A stretch of DNA of 64,000 nt from Terramyces sp. JEL0728. Lineage: Eukaryota > Chytridiomycota > Chytridiomycetes > Rhizophydiales > Terramycetaceae. This document shows, one piece after another, positions 12,388-22,089 of the stretch. The notes under the pieces are model-generated. The model made no database searches. It was not told the DNA's origin and saw only the letters and a program-made list of their open reading frames with translations. The stretch is from the NCBI GenBank assembly GCA_027603945.1, contig JADIIU010000021.1:62001-126000 (forward strand). The letters run 5' to 3'. Position 1 is the stretch's first letter, and each line of letters opens with the position of its first letter. Made by a program: the position numbers and the translations under genes.

Positions 12388-13027
12388 CTAGTTAGCCTAA
12401 GATTAAGAGCTTGCATACCTTTTCAAAGTAAGACTTTGAATCCTTGATGTTGTCCTTCATGGTTGCAGCACCCTTCTTCCATCCAGCAGGGCTAAAATTA
12501 AAAGCAACTTACCAAACTTCGCCGTGTTTAGCATGGAATTGAATAGCTTCAACGAGACGGTAAACTTCGTCAATGTTACGGCCGATTGGCAAATCGTTGA
12601 TTTGAGCAACACGAACATTTTGTTTGTCATCAATGATGAAGGTACCGCGAGCAGCCAAGCCAGCATCACCACCTTCTTCAATCAAGACACCGTAATCTCT
12701 AGAGATTTGCTTGGTGACATCAGCAACAAGTGGGATGTGCATTTCTCCGAGCCCACCTTGCTTTCTTGGTTGGTTAATCCAGTTAAAGTGTGAGAATTTA
12801 GAGTCAATGGAAACACCAACAACTTCGGCGTTGATCTTTTTGAATTCGGCAGCCTTTTCGCTGAATGCAATAATTTCGGTTGGGCAAACAAAGGTCCAAT
12901 CCAACGGATAGAAGAACAATACGAGGTATTTACCCTTGTAATCGTCCAATGAGACTTGCTTGAATTCACCGTCAACGACTGCTTGTGCACTGAAGGCTGG
13001 AGCTTTTTGTTGGATTTTGACAACCAT
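12388..13027 (-). CDS. Typical 2-Cys peroxiredoxin (copy 1)
   Basis: A thiol peroxidase of the Tsa1/PRDX1 class that reduces H2O2 with thioredoxin. Two introns (21 nt, and 22 nt at 12397-12418) leave 198 residues. The peroxidatic Cys48 is in [13 protein letters not shown], and the resolving cysteine is at about 172 in VCPAGW. GGLG and a C-terminal YF (SYFEKAN) are present, the pair linked to sensitivity to over-oxidation. ATG 13027 was chosen because the reading frame upstream has no other ATG. If the last intron instead ended at a later AG (31 nt), the protein would gain a basic tail ending SKKPKK. Codon use looks more biased than in neighbours, suggesting high expression. Confidence 0.93.
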
Positions 13028-13115
13028 AGTAGATGACAAACTGAAATTTTTTCCATTCAACTTAAATGCATAATTCACGTGACTATGAAGTAATACTCGA
13101 GAAAATCAGGTTTTA

Positions 13116-14285
13116 TTAGTTGTGGACACTGAATTCTACATTCCATGATCTTCTAATCCAAAGGTATCCTACTTGCAAGTTATGGTCTTCAGTCTTTTTG
13201 CGTTTTAGAGTAGGCATCATTGCACCAGCTTTTGCAGACTGTTGGAGTATAGGAACTTTTTGCCACCAGCAGGCCTTGAATACCTGGCGCTCTAAAACCG
13301 CGTTTTCAATCGATTTAGCGTTATGTGTATCTTCAACTTGTGTGATCATTTCATTTTCTACAGGATCCATTGCTACATCTTCATCAACATGAGCTTCGGT
13401 ATGGACAATGTTGCTAAGGGGAACTATAGAGTAACCAAGGACAGTTTTTTTGTTTGGGACTACAGATCTGTGTCCCCAAGCAGCACCTTCCTCCAAGTAC
13501 TTGTTTTTTCTGAAATACTTGAGCATGGCACCGCATTGGCTATCCATTAGGGTTTCTACTCCCCATTGAACAGCTTCCGCTTGACTGAGAAGAGCGGCTT
13601 TACTTTCCGAAGCTAATTCGTTTGTGGTAAGGTCTGCGTTTTTAGATTTTATCAACACACCCTGAGAAGTGAGAGATTGTGTGGGAGGTTGCTGCACTAT
13701 GTATAATTCCATTTCTTCCTTTAAAATCATGAATTCCTTGGATCCGTTTTCCTCCGATAATTGCGGAAGGCTGCTGCTTTCCTTGAGCATTTCCTTTGAA
13801 ACAAATTCTTTAAAGTACTTGCCCAGGTATTTGAACAATCCAATTTCAGTGTTCATTGACAGTCCTTTTTGAGTAACCAACTCTGCCAATTCAGGGTCGA
13901 ATTTGTCCACCCTTTCAAACAAAGTCTTGAAAGATGGTTCAGCGTCATAAGCATCGATATCTGAAAATTCTGAACTGTTGAATTCAATGGCCATTTGGCT
14001 GCTGTCCTTCAATTGGCTGTTGTGGTCGCTAAGAGTTGACAATGGAACAGGCTGCATATCTTCTGAATCCATTGAACTGAGAGAAGTGAATAAAAGCAAT
14101 TTTACTTCCTGCGCTGTCAAAAATGAAGGTGCTGGAATCCCAAATGGAAATATTTCATTCAAGTATGAAAGTGGGAAAAGTCTGAGGATAGCTAACGAAG
14201 CGACGTAGTAGCAGACTGGGCCCTTCTTTTGATTGGAACCAACAGCATTCATTACCAATAAAACAATGTCCTGTTGTTCTGACAT
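13116..14285 (-). CDS. Unrecognised 389-residue protein (copy 1)
   Basis: A single-exon frame from an ATG, intact in both copies with almost no protein change, so it is a real gene. I do not recognise the family. The N-terminus (DIVLLVMNAVGSNQKKGPV) is moderately hydrophobic. The middle is acidic and rich in Ser. A conserved-looking C-terminal block contains VFKACWWQKVPILQQSAKAG followed by the basic stretch LKRKKTED, a possible nuclear-localisation signal. No signal peptide or clear membrane segment is present. It lies 88 bp upstream of the peroxiredoxin start, on the same strand. Confidence 0.7.
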   Translation of the reverse strand: MSEQQDIVLLVMNAVGSNQKKGPVCYYVASLAILRLFPLSYLNEIFPFGIPAPSFLTAQEVKLLLFTSLSSMDSEDMQPVPLSTLSDHNSQLKDSSQMAIEFNSSEFSDIDAYDAEPSFKTLFERVDKFDPELAELVTQKGLSMNTEIGLFKYLGKYFKEFVSKEMLKESSSLPQLSEENGSKEFMILKEEMELYIVQQPPTQSLTSQGVLIKSKNADLTTNELASESKAALLSQAEAVQWGVETLMDSQCGAMLKYFRKNKYLEEGAAWGHRSVVPNKKTVLGYSIVPLSNIVHTEAHVDEDVAMDPVENEMITQVEDTHNAKSIENAVLERQVFKACWWQKVPILQQSAKAGAMMPTLKRKKTEDHNLQVGYLWIRRSWNVEFSVHN

Positions 14286-14641
14286 TTTCTATGAAAACTT
14301 TTGAAACTTGCTCTGCTTCGATTTTTGTGGCTTGTGACACTCCTATTTAGGATTCAATTTTTTTCAAAGGAACTCGGTTTATATGTTGACTTATCTTTAA
14401 TCTGGTCAAGACATTGCAGAGGTGACTGAATCATATCTCCAAACTCTGGATGCCTACGAGTGGTTTAATTCGGTACATCTCATCCTCACATTAAATTCCT
14501 TTCGTTGGGATCTCAAACCACCCGCCAAATTCAAGTCCACAATATAGACAGTTTATTGAAAATGAGAAGCTGGTTCCTTTCCTTGCCATCTGCCATTCGA
14601 CTTTTTGCTATTAATGACTTTAATCTTATCCAATAACTACA
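14286..14641. other. Intergenic region, fast diverging between copies
   Basis: About 356 bp between CSN6 and the 389-residue gene. It differs from copy 2 by several indels (7, 1 and 4 nt) that are not multiples of three. A short open plus-strand frame here (QDIAEVTESYLQ...) is broken in copy 2 by a 1-nt deletion, which argues that it is not coding. No tRNA or other RNA gene is seen. Confidence 0.5.
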
Positions 14642-15502
14642 TTAGCAAGATTTCACTTCGTTCAACGCATCGGTATTCTTTGTAATAGTTGCGAGATACA
14701 GTATTAGTGTCACGTCGTTATAATCTTTTTGGAAATCGTTTTCGAATTCTGGGTCTTGAATAAGAGGCAAGCGCGCCAACAGACTGCTGATTTGACGCAA
14801 GAGTGTATGGTCTTTAGCTAATTTGCCTTGTTAAGGGAAAATACCTTGCTGCACGGCTTGTACGTAATCCAACAAAACCAGAATTCTAGAATACAGCATT
14901 TGAATTGCACTCTTTTGTCCTTTTAAATGGGCAACCACTACATTAGCATAACATACAGGCATTTTCACTCTCGTTAGAAATATGCGCGACATGATCAACT
15001 GCAATTCTTTCTGCTTCTCCAGTTTCAATTATAAACGTAGATTCCAATAATTGAATTGATCCGCTATTTGGTTCCATGAAAGATTCATAGATTTTAATTG
15101 GTAATTGCTTTGTATTGCTATGTGGATCGAGCTTCAAGTACAATGGTGATTCATTGACATCCAGGAACTGTTTGTGTAGTATATTGTCCACTTGGTTTAA
15201 TTCGCCTCCTGATGAATACCAACCCAGGAATTCCAACTTTGGAAATACTTGCTTGTACTGCTCTTGCTTTTGCAACATGTAAACTTTATCCACAGTCTTG
15301 TCTGACAAAGGAATCTCAAATGAATTCATGATTTCGATTTCTCTTCCGTTTTGAGTTCCTAGAATTGCACCAATGACTCGAGCATCCTTATTTTGAAGAG
15401 AAAGTCTGGTGTAATGATCCGAAATGTTGAGAATTGCAAGCGGATGTCTAGAATTAGCAATCGTTACAGCTTGATTTCAAATGTTGACTTTTCCGATTTC
15501 AT
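14642..15502 (-). CDS. CSN6: COP9 signalosome subunit 6 (copy 1)
   Basis: This is the MPN- (non-catalytic) subunit that pairs with CSN5 in the cullin-deneddylating COP9 signalosome. Three introns (20 nt at 15448-15467, 19 nt, 18 nt) splice to 267 residues. The N-terminal strand FEIKLHPLAILNISDHYTRL matches 'VALHPLVILNISDHWIR'. Also visible are IGAILGTQNGREIEIMNSFE, FPKLEFLGWYSSGG, ESPLYLKLDP, EAERIAVDHVAHIS and a C-terminal LYLATITKNT like 'YLGTITKTCN'. The JAMM zinc ligands are absent, as expected for CSN6. Exon 1 overlaps the end of KDSR in the same frame, so CSN6 transcription must begin inside KDSR or arise by read-through. Confidence 0.88.
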
Positions 15503-16651
15503 TGAAAATTTCAAACACATATCAGTAATCGCAGCCCAAACCGTAAAAATAGTTGCCAATAGAGGAGTAGCCAAGATCTAAGGTTAATGCATATTACTTC
15601 AACGAAAGGATATGGTCTTGGGTTTCCACCACTCACCGATACACGGGCCAACTCTCCTAATAAGTCGTTGGAGTAGTAAAACAAGTCGCGGTCGAATCCA
15701 GCCAATAGTGATTCAGCTGCGCTCTTTGCAGATACAGTTTCACTTGAACCTTCAATCTTTGCCGTGATTTTCGGCTTGGTCTCATTTTCAATTTCAAATC
15801 CAGGAGTAGCCATATTACCTGGATAGTAGATTCCAACATGAATCCCTAATGGTTTTAATTCGCTTCTAATAGCATCAGCGAATCCTCTAATAGCATATTT
15901 GCTGAGTTAGTGGGTATTACCTGGCAGAGTAAGCACTGAACCCAACAAAAGACAAAGTGGAAAGTACACTACCAACCAAAATAATAGACTTTGGTAATTT
16001 AATGGCAATTTTCGATGATATTCCACAGATAGAGTCTTCTTCACTTGATTCTCCTTTTCTCGCAACTTGTAACAATGCGCGAATAACATTGACATGGGTG
16101 AAATAGTTTGATTTCATCATCCATTCATGTTCACCTTCTTCATACTTGTCCTTGTTTTGAACTGGCAGTTGATCAATGAATAATCCAGGTGTAGCAGATC
16201 CAGCATTACAAAACAAAAAGTCTGGGTTATGTCCTTGTTCAAACAGCTTTTCAAACATTTCAACTACTTTATCATAAACAGTCAAATCAACCGCAAAAAA
16301 TTGAATAATTTGATCAGGGTTTGCTTTAGATATTTCCAATTCCTTTACAACTCCGTCCAACGAAGAAATTCCGGTTTTTAGATCCTTTTTCCCTCTTGCA
16401 ATTATTGTAACATGGGCTCCTGCCTTGACTAATTCAACTGCAGTTGCTTTTCCAAGTCCTTGCGAAGCACCAGTAACCAGGCAATGTTTTCCTTTTACTT
16501 TTTTTGAGACTGACTGTTGCCTGTATGAAAGCGAGAGCTTCCAATTAACAATTACCCCCAACAATCCAGTGATTGGTAGCCCCGCGAGTACAATTAGCGT
16601 CAAAACCAAGTATTCTCCATAATATTGCGAAAGGGCAGCTGAAAAATTCAT
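15464..16651 (-). CDS. TSC10: 3-ketodihydrosphingosine reductase (KDSR/Tsc10)
   Basis: This short-chain dehydrogenase makes dihydrosphingosine in ER sphingolipid synthesis. Two introns (15902-15920 and 15578-15597) leave 382 residues. An N-terminal membrane segment (about residues 14-37) precedes the NADPH motif TGASQGLG (60-67), the NAG-type FLFCNAGSATPG and the catalytic YSASK (241-245). The substrate-loop region YYPGNMATPGFEIENETKP matches the human 'DTDTPGFAEENRTKP'. A C-terminal membrane segment ends ...FSMKSEKSTFEIKL, comparable to human 'CMMQREKSENADKTA'. The last 39 nt are also CSN6 exon 1, in the same frame. The stop TAA (15464-15466) lies inside CSN6 intron 1. Confidence 0.88.
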
Positions 16652-16849
16652 TTAGTGGCAAAGAAAAAGTTGGGTGCCTTCAATGATCATGTAGAATCTG
16701 ATCCAACTGTAAATCTTGCCTTACCTCCAGGTAAGACTCAGTTATGGGATAGTGGGTTCAATCGACGAAAAATCTTCCAATCCTTGCCGTCCAAATGCTT
16801 AGTTGGCAGTATCAACAGGCACAATAGAATTGGATTTATTAAAAACATT

Positions 16850-17284
16850 TCAAATGTCATCGATATCAAATTCAACATCAACATCTACGGTTAAAGATAT
16901 TTTACCTTCTTCTTCTCCTTCCCCTTCGTCATTTTCATTAATCTTTACGCTATCCGCCAATTCACCGTAACTCTTCAATAAACGAGCTTCATCCGGAGTA
17001 TATTTCAATATAACATCAGCTTTTTCTTCTTGATAATCTCTGAGTCCCAATAATATAACATCTCCAACATTAATCCAAACCTTTTTTCTGAAAGCACCTC
17101 TAATGTGTGCCATTCGCTTTTCACCATCTGCACATGAGGCAGATAGCCATCCATTACCCAGCATTTTTTCCACGACAGCATATTCTTGTCCATCTTCCTT
17201 GAATACTAACTCTCTTTTGTCTCCTTCGCCAATGTTCTTTCCTCTCTTGTGATTTTTACCTCCCTTTCCTTTGTTCTTTGGCAT
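16850..17284 (-). CDS. TIF11: Translation initiation factor eIF1A
   Basis: A complete, intronless 144-residue eIF1A. It has a basic N-terminal tail ([17 protein letters not shown]), an OB-fold ([20 protein letters not shown] through [19 protein letters not shown]), the helical [15 protein letters not shown] and an acidic C-terminal tail ending DIDDI, matching the conserved end of eIF1A. It acts in 43S preinitiation complex assembly, scanning and start-codon selection. It is divergent from TSR2, with about 270 bp between start codons. Confidence 0.96.
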   Translation of the reverse strand: MPKNKGKGGKNHKRGKNIGEGDKRELVFKEDGQEYAVVEKMLGNGWLSASCADGEKRMAHIRGAFRKKVWINVGDVILLGLRDYQEEKADVILKYTPDEARLLKSYGELADSVKINENDEGEGEEEGKISLTVDVDVEFDIDDI

Positions 17285-17555
17285 TTTTTGAAAAGATTTT
17301 TCTCATTGAATTAAGCCACTCTGACTCGATAATAGCAGTGCTACTGTAATTGTAATTGCAGGATGTGCTTATTGGTTTAATATTCGCTTCATGTACATGT
17401 GCTGCATCGTGCTTGCTTATCGTCAGAGGCAATCGGAAATTCAGAATTAGTGAATCTCAAATCTCATTCCATTGATTACCAGTATAATATTTGCAAGGAT
17501 TTGCAGGGGTATTCAATGTCTGGTTGCATGAAATATTTTTTTCTTTTTTTAAAAA

Positions 17556-18086
17556 ATGGCATTGCTAGTAAGCGAACGGTGGGCATTCTTCCAAGAAGCA
17601 GTTGATGTTGTATTCACCAAATGGACTGCTCTTCAAATCGGTATCGACAATTCGCCATATCCAGGACAGACACCGCAAAAGGATTTGGTTGAAGATACTG
17701 TAGAGTTTTTCAAGGAATACAATGGGCAAATTCATGCTGATGAACTAGCGTCCAATTTTGACAGGTTTTTGGAAGAGCAATTGGATTGTTACTGTGAAGA
17801 TAATTCCCCTTACCAAGTATCAACTCATTTATTGAAATTATTTGCAGAAATTATTGGAAACTCCGACTTAACGACGCTACAAGTGATGAAAGAAGAACTG
17901 AGTAAAAGAGGAAGAGAAGTTGTTTCTAAAGTGGTTGCTGATGAAGGTGCTTCAGACTCTGAAATGGAAGATGAAAGCATGGATGTTGAAATGCAAGCTG
18001 ACACCCCAGTGTATACAAAACCAGAACCAATTATCGATGAAGATGGATTTGAATTAGTTGTTCGTAAAAAGAAGGGAAGAAAATAA
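17556..18086 (+). CDS. TSR2: Pre-rRNA processing protein TSR2
   Basis: 176 residues, single exon. TSR2 is the escortin-type chaperone of ribosomal protein eS26 and is needed for late 20S pre-rRNA processing. The N-terminal conserved domain includes FFQEAVDVVFTKWTALQIGI and VEFFKEYNGQIHADELASNF. This is followed by a coiled region and an acidic linker (SDSEMEDESMDVEMQ). The end EDGFELVVRKKKGRK matches the family's C-terminal 'DGFE.V..k..r'. It is preceded by a T-rich tract at 17540-17550. It is convergent with the Cys-rich protein gene, with only 18 bp between stops. Confidence 0.88.
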   Translation: MALLVSERWAFFQEAVDVVFTKWTALQIGIDNSPYPGQTPQKDLVEDTVEFFKEYNGQIHADELASNFDRFLEEQLDCYCEDNSPYQVSTHLLKLFAEIIGNSDLTTLQVMKEELSKRGREVVSKVVADEGASDSEMEDESMDVEMQADTPVYTKPEPIIDEDGFELVVRKKKGRK

Positions 18087-18104
18087 ATTATTGAAAATTT
18101 CTAT

Positions 18105-18806
18105 TTAAATGATAATTGCTAGAGCAATAACAATTGCTCCAAAAGACAATACCGCTCTGTCGCCATAACTCCCTGCCTCTTTTTGCAAGTTTGAAGCAGT
18201 GCAATTGGAATTGTATGTGTTGTTTAATTGAACTACGGCGTCTTGGAATGTACCGGTTGCGCCATCCAAGTTTGAAATAGCAGCCAATTGACTCTTTACG
18301 CAGGTAGAACAAACTAAACCTTGCTTAAGGCTGCCAGTAGCAATTGCCTTTTGAACTACACCAGCACCAACGCCAAATGGCTGAGACATGTCAACACCAA
18401 AAGCTCCAGCCATGTTTAATTGATCGATAATGCAATAGTTGTTGTTATCGTCCTGTACGCAAGAGGCAGCAGTTGCGATTAAGTTAATAGTTGAGAAATC
18501 TTCAGCAGTGACATTTGAATTTTGAAATAATGGAGTAGAGGAACAGGCAAAAAGTACAGCAGAGTGGAAATAATTGACAGCCTTGGCGCAATTGCCTGAG
18601 CAAATGCTTGGAATATTTGATTTGTATACTGAAATAATATCCCCGGTTGAAGTTGGCGGGTTGCTGACATTGTAGTTTGGAAAGCAAGCAGAGTTGAGAA
18701 TCTGGCCTTGGTAATTCAAAACGTTTTTGCAATTGACGCTCAATGAAGAGGAAAGAGTGGAAGGGACTAGTTGGGAAGCTACACTGGAAATTAACAAGGA
18801 AAGCAT
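18105..18806 (-). CDS. Secreted Cys-rich, probably GPI-anchored surface protein
   Basis: 233 residues from the ATG at 18806. A hydrophobic signal peptide (MLSLLISSVASQLVPS) is followed by a Ser/Thr/Asn-rich ectodomain with about ten cysteines (for example SICSGNCAKAV, SCVQDDNNNYC, LVCSTCVKSQ) and several N-x-S/T sites. It ends in a hydrophobic tail (VLSFGAIVIALAIII) with no cytosolic residues, the layout of a GPI-anchored cell-surface protein. Similar Cys-patterned wall proteins occur in fungi, but I cannot assign a named family. No intron was needed. Confidence 0.72.
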   Translation of the reverse strand: MLSLLISSVASQLVPSTLSSSLSVNCKNVLNYQGQILNSACFPNYNVSNPPTSTGDIISVYKSNIPSICSGNCAKAVNYFHSAVLFACSSTPLFQNSNVTAEDFSTINLIATAASCVQDDNNNYCIIDQLNMAGAFGVDMSQPFGVGAGVVQKAIATGSLKQGLVCSTCVKSQLAAISNLDGATGTFQDAVVQLNNTYNSNCTASNLQKEAGSYGDRAVLSFGAIVIALAIII

Positions 18807-18888
18807 TCGTATTTTATAGTGAAACTTTTCCAAACGGAATTTCAAGGTGCACAACGGCTGGCACAAGACATTTTTAAAAAATAATTTA

Positions 18889-19341
18889 TTATCCTTCAAT
18901 TGCTGCTAGCACTTCATAACTCTTGGCCGCAAACTTTTTTGTAATTGGGGATTGGATTTCTTCTTCCAGTTGAAACTCTGCAGATATCGAATCGCATTTA
19001 ATTATTTTCAACGGGTATAGAGTTGCCTGAGCTAGTGGTAATCTTCTTGGGATGCACTTCATGATTTTGTGTATTGTCACTAATTTTCCATTTGAAAATT
19101 GCAATAGAATCAAGAAGGCAGCAACCACAGACCAAACATTCATAACAGGACTCTGAAATCTGTGTGCTTTTAACGCGTTGGGAACAATGGGTTCATCGTG
19201 AAACGAGAAAACGGAATATTCTTGGCGCTTATTGAGAATTGTAGTTCTGCTTCCGACTTTATGCCATCCTACCAAGTAAGCCAATGTATATCTTTGGCCC
19301 ATCCACGGATCGTGAAACGGTTTTGAACAGTGCAGATTCAA
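18889..19341 (-). CDS. Small membrane protein (complete copy)
   Basis: About 137-150 residues. One hydrophobic segment (NVWSVVAAFLILLQF) lies mid-protein, with a basic region before it and a C-terminal domain rich in charged residues (DSISAEFQLEEEIQSPITKKF). I do not recognise the family. The frame opens at 19341 without an ATG, and the first in-frame ATG is at about 19302 (MGQRYTLAYLVGWHKVGSR). The frame also continues upstream (VKGQVKRFQF), so a small 5' exon is likely. The partial copy at 1-251 has the same frame with three codons fewer. Confidence 0.55.
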   Translation of the reverse strand: MNLHCSKPFHDPWMGQRYTLAYLVGWHKVGSRTTILNKRQEYSVFSFHDEPIVPNALKAHRFQSPVMNVWSVVAAFLILLQFSNGKLVTIHKIMKCIPRRLPLAQATLYPLKIIKCDSISAEFQLEEEIQSPITKKFAAKSYEVLAAIEG

Positions 19342-19432
19342 TATAAATTGGAATCTTTTAACCTGACCTTTAACACGCTACTATCTTAAACCAGCAAAGG
19401 TTGGCAGAGCACGATATTAGAATGGCGATTTA

Positions 19433-20750
19433 TTAAAACAATTTCTTTGTCTCTGGACCTCCTAAACTATTACTTCGTTTCATTCCTACACCGCCTAACG
19501 TATTCCCAAACAAACTGGTATTCAAAGTTGGCACAGCAGCTGCCGGTTTGGTATTTAGCGAAAACGCAGGTTTTGCATCAGGCGGTTTGTTGAATAGGGA
19601 CTGAGCACCAAATTGAGATTGATTCATCTGTTGTGGGGCGGGTTGTTGCACAGTTGGCTGGAGATACTGTGCTAATTGCGAGTAGGACTCTCTATTATTT
19701 TCTGGGACAATGCTGCCATAATACATTTCATGGAACTGTATATACGTATCTTTTGCTTTAGTAATAGAGTCATGCACTTGCGCAACTTTTCCTGCAATTG
19801 ACATAAACGATTGATATTGATTCTTTATAATTTCTTGAATAACTTCATTAATTCAAATTACCTGTTGCATTGATCTTTGAAGAATGCGAGCTACGCAAAT
19901 TTAATTCCAACTCTTCTATATTTTGTCTACATTGGTTCATTCTCATTTCCAAATCGGCAGTGAAATTCAAGAAATAACTATTGTTAATTATATATACTTT
20001 GAATATGCGTCATTAGTCTGGATTCCCTTGTTGAAATCATTTGTTGGGGAGGACTCAATAAATCTGGCTACTAAATCGGAATTTCTTAGTTCATTGGCAA
20101 CTAGACTCTTCAATTGGTCAATCACATACACATCTCTTTGTAATATTGTCTTTAATCCGCTCAGTTTCTGCTATTAACACAAATTACTCTTGCCGTCTCT
20201 TCAGTTTCTTTAACAATTTCCTCCAGATCAGTTTCCAAAGTAAGATTTGCAATTGATGTTGATACATTAGTCTGCGAGTTTATAAATTTATCGATTGTAT
20301 CTAACTGCGCTTGGATATCTGCAGGAAGTTCCGAGTACTTTGTTGTAAGAGTAATACTAAATTAGCTGGTTATTACGGTGCCTGTGCATTTTGAGTTTGT
20401 CCAAATCCGGTTTGTCCAGTACCTTTTTGGCCAAACATCCCTCCAGCAGCTGGTTGAGTAGTGTTTGTATTATTTTGTGCAAATAAACTATTATTTGGCT
20501 GGTTTGTGTTACTATTTTGACCAAACATTCCTCCAGCAGCTGGTTGAGCAGCAGTGTTTCCAAACATTCCTCCAGCAGCTGGTTGAGTAGCAGTGTTTCC
20601 AAACATTCCTCCAGCAGGTTGTGCTGATTGCGCGTTTGCACCAAACCCACCAGTATTTTGCTGGTTCTGTTGTCCAAATCCAAATGTATTCTGAGCAGGC
20701 TGTCCAAATCCAGAAGGTTGATTTTGATTTTGCTGGCCAAATCCAAACAT
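19433..20750 (-). CDS. NUP58: FG nucleoporin, Nup58/Nup49 type (copy 2)
   Basis: Same structure and four introns as the gene at 344-1664; spliced length 412 residues. It differs by one codon lost in the C-terminal TKPA(T)AAVP stretch and several replacements in the FG region (for example SLFAQ in place of SLFGQ, and GGMFGQ in place of GAMFGQ). All splice sites are kept and the frame is open. Start codon at 20750, 18 bp from the divergent ArsC-like gene. Confidence 0.85.
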
Positions 20751-20768
20751 CAGATCTTTGAAAAAAAT

Positions 20769-21110
20769 ATGAGATTTCTTCTGTTGCAAAAACCTACTTG
20801 TTCCAAGTGCAAAACCGTCCTCGCTTTCTTGAATGAAAAGATTCCTAATCAGTTTGAAGCCATTGATTACACCACCAATTTATTGCAAAAAGAAAAGATC
20901 CTTGAAGTGTTGAAATTGATGGGAAAAGAAGACCTGGACCTAGTATTCAGAAAGGATGAATATAAAGGACAAGTACCTACAGAATTGGATGCATTGGCTA
21001 CATTGCTTCAAGACCCGGCGATTATGCAGAGACCAATTCTGGTTGACTATGAAAAGAAAAGAGCTGTGGTGGGAAGACCACTAGAAAGAATCTATGACTG
21101 GTTTAAATAA
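20769..21110 (+). CDS. ArsC/Spx-like thioredoxin-fold protein (copy 2)
   Basis: 113 residues, identical in protein to the copy at 1683-2024 as far as I can read, with only silent changes. CxxC at Cys11/Cys14 and Arg61, Arg88 and Arg103 are all kept. It shares a very short divergent promoter with the nucleoporin gene. Confidence 0.8.
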   Translation: MRFLLLQKPTCSKCKTVLAFLNEKIPNQFEAIDYTTNLLQKEKILEVLKLMGKEDLDLVFRKDEYKGQVPTELDALATLLQDPAIMQRPILVDYEKKRAVVGRPLERIYDWFK

Positions 21111-21186
21111 ATCCCAGAGCCCTTGTTATAACCTCTGTGACGAATCTTTCATCAACCCCACTGTCTCATTTTGCAACAGAAAGAGC

Positions 21187-21706
21187 TTATATTTTCTTTT
21201 TATCAAAATTTGTAAAGTAAAGTGTGGACTGGGACAAAACCATCTTTTTGATTGCATGGTAACCAAGAAATGCTTCAGCAATCAGGAAAAAGAAATACAG
21301 GAGATTATGCGCAAATTCATAAGCAGTCACGAACCCACCACCAAATATTTCTAAATTAACGAATCGTACGCTGTAAACCAATTAATGCAAACGACAGCAC
21401 CATTTGCGGAAACACGGTTAATAGAACACAGCCGGCAATATCTGGTGCTCGCTCTTTTAGATTACCAAAGAATCCCAAATATAATCTTAGCGGCTCTATT
21501 AGTGCGAATAAGTAATATATGATCCATGTTTGAAACCTAGTCCATCCTGACGGATTAAACCAAGTTATTTTCCAGTCGATTGTAATATATTCTCCGTATA
21601 ACCAAAATATATACAAGTAGATATTGAAATAAATCAGCACTTGAAATGGCAAGTAACCGTCAATCTCCTGGTCTACATTAACAGCAATTACCAGAGAAAC
21701 TTTCAT
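21187..21706 (-). CDS. TMEM17: Transmembrane protein 17, ciliary transition zone (copy 2)
   Basis: 166 residues after splicing the same 19-nt intron. The protein appears identical to the copy at 2114-2633, with silent substitutions only. The gap to the ArsC-like stop is shorter than in copy 1 because of intergenic deletions around 21165-21185. Confidence 0.88.
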
Positions 21707-22089
21707 TTAATCTGACTGAAAAGTGCGGAAAGAGATATTTGACAAAGCTCTCCAGTACCGAGTGAGATTTATGTATCAATTCAATTCCATATTCCTTGAT
21801 TCTGTTCATCCGAGCGTGTTTTTTTCAAAGTTTGTTTGTCAGGTGTTGTCTGATGTGAAATCAGAGCCGGTATGTCATTGGTTGCTTCAACAAGGTGTAA
21901 GGGAGAATTATTTATCATAAGCGAGTCTCCATTCTATTGCCTGCAGTGTAATTGGGTCTGCAGTCGTATATTACCGCACAGATGGCAATAATATGAGGAA
22001 TCAAACAATTCGAGTCAACTCAATGGCAGAATGTTCCATGGGCATTGTCGTCAAACCCTTGCAAAAAATTCATTTTAGCTAATCAAAAA
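21707..22089 (+). other. Intergenic region upstream of ECM29 (copy 2)
   Basis: 383 bp. Here the protein-like open frame that starts without an ATG at about 21723 (KEIFDKALQYRVRFMYQF...) runs to 21920. If a 27-nt GT-AG segment at about 21896 were removed, it could continue almost to the ECM29 start. The equivalent in copy 1 is frame-shifted. I do not recognise the product. It may equally be non-coding. Confidence 0.3.

Larger units (their letters stand above)
1..15517. repeat. Direct segmental duplication, copy 1
   Basis: The sequence matches 19082-34568 along its full length at roughly 99% identity by eye, in the same orientation and gene order. Similarity stops abruptly after 15517, where this copy runs on into the KDSR gene. 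The left end lies outside the window. Indels inside genes are multiples of three, for example 3 codons in the membrane-protein gene and 1 codon in the nucleoporin. Intergenic indels at about 2800-2850 and 14380-14530 are not. Confidence 0.97.

Noticed and set aside
13028..13078. Longer peroxiredoxin start giving [16 protein letters not shown] before MVVK
   Set aside because: There is no ATG at that position; the ATG at 13027 gives the standard cytosolic N-terminus.
14390..14560. Plus-strand frame QDIAEVTESYLQTLDAYEWF
   Set aside because: Has no clear start, and the equivalent in copy 2 is broken by a 1-nt deletion and a 4-nt insertion, as expected for non-coding DNA.
15511..15813. KDSR ending as ...CINLRSWLLLYWQLF without splicing
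   Set aside because: Removing the 20-nt intron 15578-15597 restores a C-terminal membrane helix and the EKS tail shared with human KDSR.
16655..16894. Plus-strand open frame between KDSR and eIF1A (AKKKLGAFNDHVESDP...)
   Set aside because: It starts without an ATG, runs into the eIF1A gene on the other strand, and matches no family I know. Probably 5' region of KDSR.
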